The notes: a model not told the origin generated them from the sequence alone. A DNA stretch of 6,411 bases from Christensenella sp. UBA4651 (GCA_002405615.1 DHMD01000060.1:27990-34400); one strand, 5' to 3'; shown: positions 1-5,547, counted from the stretch's first letter. Numbers and translations are program-made.

Positions 1-2
1 TG

Positions 3-503
3 GAGAAGCCTTTTAGAGGAGAAAAACGCATTTTGGTAGAGAGCAAGTTTATTGATAATTTTGCCGACTATCCGACTATGCGTGCACCCGAAATCGCTTC
101 GACTGCCGTTGAGGAATTGAAAAAAGGCGTGTATGACTTTATACTCATCAATTTCAGTAACTGCGATATGATAGGTCATACTGGCGATTATGACGCTTGC
201 GTAGAAACACTAGAAGTAATCGACCACGCACTCCAAAAAGTCGTAACTACCGCTATCCAAGAGGGCTACACTTGCGTAATCACTGCCGACCACGGCAATA
301 TCGAGGATTTGCGTAAATCTAACGGTCGTAGCACAACTCACACCCTTAATCCTGTTCCGTTCATTATTACAGACAAAACAATAAAAATAAAAGATAAGAA
401 ATTTGCTCTTGACTGTTTCGCCCCAACTGTGCTACAATTGATGCAAATCTACCAGCCAGCAGAAATGACTGGTGAGAGTGTAATAGCGGAGGAAAAAGAG
501 TGA
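3..503 (+). CDS. gpmI: 2,3-bisphosphoglycerate-independent phosphoglycerate mutase, C-terminal part (5' end outside window)
   Basis: This enzyme interconverts 3-phosphoglycerate and 2-phosphoglycerate in glycolysis, in the cytoplasm, using two Mn ions. Only about the last 166 residues are present. The reading frame is open from base 3 and continues upstream of the window; the TTG at 33 lies inside the conserved PFRGEKRILV stretch, so it is not the start. Visible family motifs are NCDMIGHTG (codons at about 159-185, with the metal-binding Asp and His), TADHGN (about 285-302, Asp-His of the second metal site), and the THTLNPVPF block (about 336-362) with a further metal-binding His. The C-terminal PAEMTGESVI is also typical of the family. 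All expected C-terminal metal ligands are present, so the enzyme should be active. The gene ends in TGA, overlapping the GTG start of the next gene by 4 nt, which suggests translational coupling. Family assignment is very secure. Confidence 0.96.
   Translation, partial: EKPFRGEKRILVESKFIDNFADYPTMRAPEIASTAVEELKKGVYDFILINFSNCDMIGHTGDYDACVETLEVIDHALQKVVTTAIQEGYTCVITADHGNIEDLRKSNGRSTTHTLNPVPFIITDKTIKIKDKKFALDCFAPTVLQLMQIYQPAEMTGESVIAEEKE
488..492 (+). promoter_or_regulatory. ribosome binding site deciding the GTG start at 500
   Basis: A perfect GGAGG lies inside the last codons of gpmI, 7 nt before the GTG at 500. It supports the GTG as start over the in-frame ATGs at 515 and 518, which have no such site. 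Confidence 0.75.
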
Positions 504-730
504 GTTTCGGTTTAATGATGGGAATATTTGACCCATTGCTCAATTGGATTAGGTCATTTAGCCAGTTGACCAAGGGTATTATTTTGTTGGTGGCACTGAT
601 GTTGAGCTTATTGTGCCTAGCAAAATGTATCAATGTTGGCAAGAACCACACAGAGCGTCCTATAAAATGGGTAATGTTTGGATTATGCGTCCTATTTATG
701 GGTATTGCAATTTTAGTAGGCATTGTATAA
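500..730 (+). CDS. small two-helix membrane protein of unknown function
   Basis: A 76-residue protein that I do not recognise. It has a short N-terminal stretch (residues 1-23, MSFGLMMGIF then an amphipathic segment with DPLLNWIRSF), a first membrane helix at about 25-42, a short polar loop with GKNHTERPIKW (47-57), and a second membrane helix at about 57-76 running to the C-terminus. The start is GTG, chosen for the perfect GGAGG 7 nt upstream; the start overlaps the gpmI stop as GTGA, so translation is probably coupled. In many Firmicutes eno lies between gpmI and secG; here this small gene sits there instead. Strong ribosome binding site, operon-like overlap and a plausible membrane topology make it a real gene, but nothing in the sequence shows its function. 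Small integral membrane proteins of this shape are too generic to assign. Confidence 0.75.
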   Translation: MSFGLMMGIFDPLLNWIRSFSQLTKGIILLVALMLSLLCLAKCINVGKNHTERPIKWVMFGLCVLFMGIAILVGIV

Positions 731-790
731 AATAAAAAAATTTTTTTAATTTGCTTGAAAATCATTAATTATTATGATATAATGTTTTCA
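731..790 (+). promoter_or_regulatory. secG promoter with A/T-rich upstream element
   Basis: A near-consensus housekeeping sigma promoter. The -35 is TTGAAA (755-760), the spacer is 17 bp, and the -10 is TATAAT (778-783) preceded by TGA, which makes it an extended -10. Directly upstream (731-750) is a run of A then T residues at the place and of the composition of an UP element bound by the RNA polymerase alpha subunits. Transcription would start near 790, giving a leader of about 39 nt before the secG ATG. No GC-rich terminator stem is seen between the small membrane gene and this promoter, so readthrough from gpmI may add to secG expression. Confidence 0.8.
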
Positions 791-828
791 CTAAATTTTT
801 ATTTGGCTATAATTTTGGAGGACATTTT

Positions 829-1140
829 ATGTTTTTATTTGGTATGTTGGGTGCTGGTCTGCCTGAATGGGTAACAACCTTAGTTCCTATACTCAAGATT
901 ATTTTTGTGTCATACATCGGTTTGGCTGCTATCGCTATGATTATCTTGATTTTGATGCAACCTAGCAATTCGCAAGGTGGTATCACAGGTATCACTGGTA
1001 CTACTGACACATATTACTCACACAACAAGGGTGCGACCAAAGAGGGTCGTATGAAGCGTGCTACTACTTGGCTGGCGATTTCTATTATCGTAGTCGTTGC
1101 ATTGTTCTTTGTATTTGATATGGTAGTTTACAACGCATAG
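829..1140 (+). CDS. secG: preprotein translocase subunit SecG
   Basis: SecG is the small accessory subunit of the SecYEG protein export channel in the cytoplasmic membrane. It assists SecA-driven translocation. The 103-residue product has the family layout: membrane helix 1 at about 22-43 ending in ILILMQ, a Gly/Ser/Thr-rich loop (SNSQGGITGITG, 46-57), a polar segment with NKGATKEGRMKRAT (66-79) matching the conserved SecG block before helix 2, and helix 2 at about 80-100. The usual length is about 75-80 residues; the extra ones are a hydrophobic N-terminal stretch of about 20 residues. The ATG at 829 is favoured by GGAGGA at 817-822; the ATG at 844 has no such site. It has its own promoter and is followed by a hairpin terminator, so it may be largely monocistronic with some readthrough into rnr. 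Confidence 0.93.
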   Translation: MFLFGMLGAGLPEWVTTLVPILKIIFVSYIGLAAIAMIILILMQPSNSQGGITGITGTTDTYYSHNKGATKEGRMKRATTWLAISIIVVVALFFVFDMVVYNA

Positions 1141-1151
1141 TGTGATTTTTT

Positions 1152-1185
1152 GGAGAGGAAGGGGGCTTTCTCTCTTTTTTGTTTT
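1152..1185 (+). terminator. intrinsic terminator between secG and rnr
   Basis: GAGAGGAAG (1153-1161) pairs with CTTTCTCTC (1166-1174) in a 9-bp stem with one G-U pair and a GGGG loop, followed by six T (1175-1180), a G and four more T. It starts 12 nt after the secG stop. The rnr start is only 23 nt beyond it, with no room for a full promoter, so the terminator is probably leaky or regulated. Confidence 0.8.
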
Positions 1186-1207
1186 ATAGATTTATTTAGG
1201 GGGATTT

Positions 1208-3331
1208 ATGCAAGAGATAACTGATTTTATTAGAGAAAATCAACTCAATTTCAAGAATAGGACAGAACTCGCTCGTTTCGTTTCGGAGGGCTTGGGACTG
1301 GATTTTACCGAGGCTTATGTGCGTATAGGCGATATGATTAACGATGGCGAATTGATTTTGGAGGGGAATGACAAATTGGCACTTCCCGAGGCGCTAGGAC
1401 TCCGCAAAGGTGTCCTTATGGGCAATGCCAAAGGTTTCGCTTTTTGCAAATTTATTGATAATGATGATGATATTCCTGATGTGTTTATTCCTCCTACAAA
1501 GTTAAAAAATGCTCTCCACAAGGACACCGTCCTAGTTAAGGTTCGCCACGTGGGCGAAAAGACCGAGGGCGAGGTTGTCAAAATCGTAGAACGCAACAAC
1601 CGCAATATCGTAGGTACTCTCGATGTTGTGAATGATAGACTTGCGTTTGTCAAACCTGATGATACGAGAATTAGCAAGGATATCGTAGTACGCAATCACA
1701 AGAAATTCAAGATTGGGCCAAATGACAAAATCGTTTGCCGTATCACTAGATTTAATAACGGGGACAAGAACCCACAAGGTGTTATTACCGAGGTTCTAGG
1801 GCTCAACGGCAACCCTAATGTAGAAATGTTGGCGATTATCCGTGAGAACGAACTCTACTCTGAATTTGAACCAGAAGTTTTGGCTGAGGCTCGCACTTTG
1901 CCGCAGAAAATCACTGCGGAATCAAAGCGTGGCAGGCGTGATTTTACCGACCTCGATATTGTTACAATTGACGGCGATGATACCAAGGATATTGACGATG
2001 CTGTTAGTATCGAGGAGCACCCAGACGGCAGTTTCACTTTGGGAGTGCATATCGCAGATGTTAGCCACTATGTCCGCCCAAATTCTCCTCTGGATCAAGA
2101 GGCGTACAAGCGTGGTACTAGCGTGTATTTCCCGGGCGAAGTTTATCCTATGCTTCCCAAGGAGTTGAGTAACGGTATTTGTTCGCTCAATCCCAAAGTC
2201 GAGAGATTGACCCTCTCTGTAATTATGGAAATCGACTCAACAGGTAAGGTTTACGATTACGAAATTTGCGAGGGAGTAATTCGCTCTCGTGAGCAGATGA
2301 CGTATACCAATGTGTTTGCGATTTTGAATGATGACCCCGAGGTTTGTGCTAGGTATGATTACCTTGTTGACAAATTCAAGTCTATGCAAAAATTGCACCG
2401 TTTACTGTACGCAAATCGCAAAAAGCGTGGCTCGCTTGATTTTGACCTACCTGAATGCGAGTTCGTAATGGACGAAACAGGACACGTTCTCGATGTCAAA
2501 CTGCACGAGAGAAATGAGGCTCATCTGCTTATTGAGTCCTTTATGTTGATTGCCAACGAAACGGTTGCACACGCCTGTGATAAGGAGAAAATTCCTTTCC
2601 TTTATCGTGTCCACGAGCAACCTGACAGTGAGAAAATGTTTGATTTCTTCCAGTTTGCGGGGCAGTTTGGGTACAAGGTTGCCGACAATCCAGAGAAAGT
2701 TACTCCAAAGCAGTTGCAACAGTTGCTGCGTGAGGTGGAGGGTAAGCCTTGCGAACCTCTAATCAATTCCGTAATGTTGCGTAGTTTGCAAAAGGCAAGA
2801 TACGCTACCAAAAACTTGGGGCACTTTGGTATCGCTGCGGTCGATTATTGCCACTTTACCTCACCAATCCGTAGGTATCCCGACTTATTTATTCACCGTA
2901 TGATAAAGAAATTTTATTTGCGTAACAAGGACAAAAAGGAAATGGAGCGTTGGCAAGAGTTTGCCGAGGAGGCAGCACTACTCACTAGCGAGAGAGAAAG
3001 ACTTGCCGAGGCTGCCGAGCGTCAGGTCGATGACCTCAAAAAGGCAGACTTTATGCAGGACAAAATCGGCGAAATTTACGAGGGTGTGGTTACAGGCTGT
3101 ACCAACTTTGGCGTCTTTGTGGGATTACCAAATACGGTCGAGGGTATGTGTTCGTTAGAAAATTTGCCGACAGACAACTATATCCTTATGGAGAAATTGT
3201 TTAAGTTGGCTGGTACCAAGCACGATTATCAATTAGGGCAGAAAGTTACTGTTGAGGTAGAGAGCGTTAGCCTCCGCCGTAGACAGGTAAATTTCAAAAT
3301 TTTGGACAAAAAACCGGTTAGCGAGTATTAA
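1208..3331 (+). CDS. rnr: ribonuclease R (3'-5' exoribonuclease, RNB/RNase II family)
   Basis: RNase R degrades structured RNA from the 3' end, and clears faulty mRNAs during trans-translation. The 707 residues show the full order: an N-terminal winged-helix-like region (1-60), a first cold-shock domain (about 66-113, with KGFAFCKF and DVFIPP), a second cold-shock domain (about 134-198), the RNB catalytic domain (about 243-570), and a C-terminal S1 domain (about 619-697, GEIYEGVVTGCTNFGVFV). The active-site block IDGDDTKDIDDAV (254-266) carries the metal-binding Asp residues D255, D261, D263 and D264. Y307 in RGTSVYFP matches the tyrosine that stacks on the RNA 3' end, and HFTSPIRRYPDLFIHR (549-564) is the family hallmark. 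The start is ATG after AGGGGGA (1198-1204). The protein ends about ten residues after S1, so the Lys-rich tail of the E. coli and Bacillus enzymes is absent. Gene order rnr-smpB-ssrA supports the trans-translation role. Confidence 0.97.
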   Translation: MQEITDFIRENQLNFKNRTELARFVSEGLGLDFTEAYVRIGDMINDGELILEGNDKLALPEALGLRKGVLMGNAKGFAFCKFIDNDDDIPDVFIPPTKLKNALHKDTVLVKVRHVGEKTEGEVVKIVERNNRNIVGTLDVVNDRLAFVKPDDTRISKDIVVRNHKKFKIGPNDKIVCRITRFNNGDKNPQGVITEVLGLNGNPNVEMLAIIRENELYSEFEPEVLAEARTLPQKITAESKRGRRDFTDLDIVTIDGDDTKDIDDAVSIEEHPDGSFTLGVHIADVSHYVRPNSPLDQEAYKRGTSVYFPGEVYPMLPKELSNGICSLNPKVERLTLSVIMEIDSTGKVYDYEICEGVIRSREQMTYTNVFAILNDDPEVCARYDYLVDKFKSMQKLHRLLYANRKKRGSLDFDLPECEFVMDETGHVLDVKLHERNEAHLLIESFMLIANETVAHACDKEKIPFLYRVHEQPDSEKMFDFFQFAGQFGYKVADNPEKVTPKQLQQLLREVEGKPCEPLINSVMLRSLQKARYATKNLGHFGIAAVDYCHFTSPIRRYPDLFIHRMIKKFYLRNKDKKEMERWQEFAEEAALLTSERERLAEAAERQVDDLKKADFMQDKIGEIYEGVVTGCTNFGVFVGLPNTVEGMCSLENLPTDNYILMEKLFKLAGTKHDYQLGQKVTVEVESVSLRRRQVNFKILDKKPVSEY

Positions 3332-3347
3332 TTTTGCTAACTTTTTT
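3316..3347 (+). terminator. intrinsic terminator overlapping the end of rnr
   Basis: GTTAGC (3317-3322) inside the last rnr codons pairs exactly with GCTAAC (3336-3341), which is followed by six T (3342-3347). The stem can be extended inward by weak G-U and A-U pairs. The rnr stop codon TAA (3329-3331) lies in the loop, so a ribosome finishing rnr would cover the 5' arm. It probably separates rnr from smpB at least in part. The stem is short, so efficiency is uncertain. Confidence 0.65.
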
Positions 3348-3375
3348 GGCATTATATTCAAAAAAATCAATTATT

Positions 3376-3416
3376 TTGCAAAAAGGTATTGAAAAATTTT
3401 TTAATTATGGTATAAT
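3376..3416 (+). promoter_or_regulatory. putative smpB/ssrA promoter
   Basis: The best match is TTGAAA (3389-3394), a 16-bp spacer, and TATAAT (3411-3416) preceded by TGG, an extended -10. It lies just after the rnr terminator, where a promoter is expected. Oddly, the -10 ends one base before the smpB ribosome binding site (3418-3424), so transcription would start within that site and leave a leader of only about 6-8 nt. A weaker alternative, TTGCAA (3376-3381) with TTTAAT (3400-3405) and an 18-bp spacer, would start near 3412 and keep the site intact. I cannot decide between them from sequence. Confidence 0.55.
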
Positions 3417-3429
3417 TGGAGGTGTAGGA

Positions 3430-3879
3430 ATGAAAGTCGTTGCTACCAACAAACGGGCAAACTATGAGTATTTCATCTTGGAGAAATTTGTCGCTGGTGT
3501 CGCTTTGGTCGGTTCCGAGGTAAAATCTATTCGGGCGAACCATTCGAGTATCAATGATGCGTTTGTAACAATTCGTGATGGCGAGGCGTATGTTGTGAAT
3601 ATGTATGTCAAAACTTATGAGGCTACTAGTAATTTCGCACCAGATGAGCGCCGCTCACGCAAGTTGTTGCTCAACAAGTCAGAGATTATGACAATATCTA
3701 CCGCTATACAGCAGAAGGGATTAACGGTGGTACCTCTCAAGCTTTTCTTTGACAGGTCATTAGTGAAACTAGAAATTGCTGTTTGTCGTGGTAAGAAATT
3801 GTATGACAAACGACAGAGTATCAAGGATAGGGATATCAGTAGGGAAGTCGCCCGTGATGTAAAATCTGCAAGGATTTGA
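3430..3879 (+). CDS. smpB: SsrA-binding protein SmpB
   Basis: SmpB binds the tRNA-like part of tmRNA and brings it to ribosomes stalled on mRNA without a stop codon. Its C-terminal tail enters the empty mRNA channel. The 149 residues match the family length and blocks: NYEYFI (11-16), VGSEVKSIRA (27-36), the RKLLLNKSEI stretch (78-87), GLTVVPLKLFF (97-107), GKKLYDKR (121-128) and a charged C-terminal tail (129-149). The NMHI/PY motif common in the family is NMYVKTY here, a mild divergence. The ATG at 3430 is chosen because GGAGGTG (3418-3424) sits directly upstream; a longer frame starting at TTG 3334 has no ribosome binding site and its extra residues do not look like SmpB. The gene ends 12 nt before ssrA, so both are probably on one primary transcript. 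Confidence 0.96.
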   Translation: MKVVATNKRANYEYFILEKFVAGVALVGSEVKSIRANHSSINDAFVTIRDGEAYVVNMYVKTYEATSNFAPDERRSRKLLLNKSEIMTISTAIQQKGLTVVPLKLFFDRSLVKLEIAVCRGKKLYDKRQSIKDRDISREVARDVKSARI

Positions 3880-3891
3880 CTACCCTTATAT

Positions 3892-4289
3892 GGGGGCGTA
3901 CTGGTTTTGACAGGTGGATTTGCAGGTTCTATCCAGCATGTCGCAGGCTCGTCTGCGTACCAACGGAAGTAAAATTAAATGCTGATAAGCAAAACACAAG
4001 CTTTATGCCTACCAACTTTGGTGCGGCATACGCTTACTAGTCCTTAGGTTTTATTAGGACAGTTTCTATTCCCACCGTATGGCTTTGTGGGTGAGAATAG
4101 GGGCTTCAACCCGACACAAATAGCCACTTTTACTTGGCGGCTGTCCCGAGTATTGAGTTAATTTTGACAGTACCAGCGCTGCGGTTTGTTTATTCTCCGT
4201 ATCACTGCTATTCAAAAATAAACTAAACATGTAGCAAAGATAGAATGGGCACCATTTGGACATGGGTTCAACTCCCATCGCTTCCACCA
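3892..4289 (+). ncRNA. ssrA: transfer-messenger RNA (tmRNA), one-piece, CCA encoded
   Basis: tmRNA acts first as an alanine tRNA and then as a short mRNA to free stalled ribosomes and tag the nascent protein. The acceptor stem GGGGGCG (3892-3898) pairs with CGCTTCC (4279-4285), followed by discriminator A and encoded CCA (4287-4289). The T arm is ATGGG-TTCAACT-CCCAT (4262-4278), with a canonical T loop. The D-loop region CTGGTTTTGACAGG (3901-3914) is typical. The long helix 2 forms from GTTCTATC (3926-3933) with GATAGAAT (4239-4246), plus CATGT (3937-3941) with ACATG (4227-4231). A first pseudoknot is likely from CGCAG (3942-3946)/CTGCG (3953-3957) with loop bases CGT (3950-3952) pairing ACG (3963-3965). 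Further stems include CTATTCCCAC (4066-4075) with GTGG (4087-4090) and GAATAG (4095-4100). Mature length is 398 nt. No promoter is clear in the 12 nt after smpB and no terminator follows, so both ends are probably made by processing (RNase P at the 5' end). Confidence 0.97.
3981..4040 (+). other. ssrA: tmRNA tag-peptide reading frame (ends AYAY, not LAA)
   Basis: Downstream of the first pseudoknot and an A-rich single strand, the frame starting at GCT 3981 reads ADKQNTSFMPTNFGAAYAY and stops at TAG 4038-4040. Resume at GCT is inferred by analogy with other tmRNAs; starting at the next codon (GAT) would keep the same frame and end. The other two frames are implausible: one meets TGA at once, the other runs through the next helix and gives no known tag ending. 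The second half of the frame folds into a hairpin: TATGCC (4004-4009) with GGCATA (4025-4030), ACCA (4011-4014) with TGGT (4019-4022), and AAGC (3998-4001) with GCTT (4032-4035). This intact pairing argues against a sequencing error at the tag end. With 19 residues it is longer than common tags of 8-15. Confidence 0.8.
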
Positions 4290-4324
4290 GTATCAAAAGT
4301 ACAAAATTTTTAGGAGAAAGGAAA

Positions 4325-5473
4325 ATGCAAGCATTTATAGAAGCAATTTTGAATGTTCTGACAATCGTCGCTCTGATTTCCGCCACAGCATTTATTATTA
4401 TCTTTTTGGTTGACTTGTTTTTGTCTATTACAAACAAAAACGGTGCCATCTTCTTCCGTAACAGGCGTGAAGCAAACGATGATATTAGACCAAAAGTAGA
4501 GAAAGAGGCAAAGGAATCTGAGGAGCGTCAACAAGCTTTCCAGGAGGAGAATATCCGCCCACAGGTTTTGGAGCAAAACGAGCAACAGCAATTGCCACCA
4601 GCGCAATCTTGGGACGAGGAGGCTGCTAGGCGTGAGCAAGAGGCTATCGCAAACAAAGCAAATGAGCCTATTGTTATTGACAAGCCAATCGAGGACAAAG
4701 AGCAGAAGCAACAGCAATTTGTTAGCGACTTCGACGACTTTGACGCATTGTTTGATGACAACACTACCGAGACTACCGCAGAGAAGAAAGAGGAGAAGCC
4801 AGTGGTTGACTTTGATTCTATGATTGACGAAATCAACAAGGAATGCGTTACAAAATACGAGGCTAGCAAGAATGTTGAGATTGTTGAGCCAGTCCAAGAA
4901 ATGTTGGAGGCTTCTGCTACACCAGCGGGCGAGGATTTTGGCGTAAAAGAATCTGCCGAGGATAAGGTTGAGTCTATCATCGAGGAACAAAAGGCCGCCG
5001 AGCCTGTTGAGGCAAAGATTGTTAATGTTTACGAATATTTCCCAATTGATGCCTTGAATGACCGTTTGGCTAAACTTCAAGAGAGATTAAAAATCAACGA
5101 GCGTGATCTCAAGGCAAACAGAAAGGAATACAACCCTCTCGCTAGGGTAAACCGTAGTTTGAAACGTGACCAAGAGAAACTTCGCCGCAAAGAGGCAGTT
5201 ATCGCTCGTAAGAAAGTTTTGCTTTACGGTGTAAACAACTATGTTGACATTGATGAGGAAAAAGCAAAGAAACTCAGCGAAGACTTGGACTTGTTGGACG
5301 GCTTGAGATTGTCTGTTCAACATTGCGAAGAGGTTATGGAGCAAAACAAAGACCGCTTCCCAATTTTGGAGAGTACAAACCGTATCTTGGTTGACCAAAA
5401 CAAGCAGATTAAGGACGACATCGCAGAGGTTAAGGCTGCAATCGAGAAACTTAATAACGAGAGCAACGAGTAA
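4325..5473 (+). CDS. membrane-anchored acidic and coiled-coil protein of unknown function
   Basis: A 382-residue protein that I do not recognise. Residues 1-7 are followed by one long membrane helix (about 8-35). Next comes a low-complexity, acidic, Glu/Gln/Asp-rich linker (about 50-232), probably disordered. It contains a repeated motif, DFDALFDD (138-145) and DFDSMIDE (162-169). The C-terminal third (about 240-380) is predicted to be helical: a strongly basic heptad-rich helix (243-300), a break around YGVNNYVDID (301-310), then two more helices (311-344 and 350-378), likely a coiled coil or helical bundle. The first residues after the membrane helix include FFRNRR, so by the positive-inside rule the large C-terminal part is probably cytoplasmic. 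ATG 4325 is supported by AGGAG (4312-4316); the longer frame from 4256 would start inside tmRNA. It follows ssrA by 35 nt with no terminator between, and ends at a clear terminator. The shape recalls membrane-tethered scaffold proteins such as EzrA, but I see no sequence homology. Confidence 0.85.
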   Translation: MQAFIEAILNVLTIVALISATAFIIIFLVDLFLSITNKNGAIFFRNRREANDDIRPKVEKEAKESEERQQAFQEENIRPQVLEQNEQQQLPPAQSWDEEAARREQEAIANKANEPIVIDKPIEDKEQKQQQFVSDFDDFDALFDDNTTETTAEKKEEKPVVDFDSMIDEINKECVTKYEASKNVEIVEPVQEMLEASATPAGEDFGVKESAEDKVESIIEEQKAAEPVEAKIVNVYEYFPIDALNDRLAKLQERLKINERDLKANRKEYNPLARVNRSLKRDQEKLRRKEAVIARKKVLLYGVNNYVDIDEEKAKKLSEDLDLLDGLRLSVQHCEEVMEQNKDRFPILESTNRILVDQNKQIKDDIAEVKAAIEKLNNESNE

Positions 5474-5480
5474 TTTATAT

Positions 5481-5507
5481 AAAAGAACCAAATTGGTTCT
5501 TTTTTTC
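5481..5507 (+). terminator. intrinsic terminator after the coiled-coil gene
   Basis: AAAAGAACCA (5481-5490) pairs perfectly with TGGTTCTTTT (5494-5503), with a three-base loop, and a run of T continues to 5506. It starts 7 nt after the stop codon at 5473. The A/T symmetry means it could also slow polymerase coming from the other side, but no gene ends there on the - strand. Confidence 0.88.
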
Positions 5508-5518
5508 TTTTATTTTGT

Positions 5519-5547
5519 TTGCAGTTATTCGAATTTTTTGATAAAAT
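5519..5547 (+). promoter_or_regulatory. promoter of the patatin-like gene
   Basis: An extended -10, TGA-TAAAAT (-10 hexamer 5542-5547), sits 17 bp after a weak -35, TTGCAG (5519-5524, three of six consensus bases). Transcription would start near 5554, leaving a leader of about 30 nt before the ATG at 5584. Its place just after a terminator and before a gene with its own ribosome binding site supports it. Confidence 0.6.

Noticed and set aside
33..35. TTG 33 as the gpmI start
   Set aside because: Homology to the phosphoglycerate mutase family continues upstream in the same frame to base 3, so this is an internal Leu codon of a truncated gene.
731..752. The A-run/T-run before secG as a terminator
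   Set aside because: It is a pure A/T inverted repeat without a loop or GC pairs and lies directly upstream of a strong -35, so it fits an UP-like element better.
3334..3429. N-terminal extension of smpB from TTG 3334
   Set aside because: It crosses the rnr terminator and the promoter-like region, has no ribosome binding site, and SmpB homology begins at ATG 3430.
4164..4194. Perfect TTGACA within ssrA as a promoter for the downstream gene
   Set aside because: No acceptable -10 occurs 16-18 bp downstream; the nearest AT-rich hexamers are 19-21 bp away, and the sequence is part of the folded tmRNA.
4256..4324. N-terminal extension of the coiled-coil gene starting at ATG 4256
   Set aside because: This ATG lies inside the 3' T-arm region of tmRNA; the extra residues are translated structural RNA. 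ATG 4325 has its own AGGAG at a good distance.
4310..5080. Long - strand open frame opposite the coiled-coil gene
   Set aside because: It is a shadow frame: the Leu/Cys-rich product mirrors the Gln/Glu/Lys codons of the + strand gene, and the + strand gene has the ribosome binding site and terminator.
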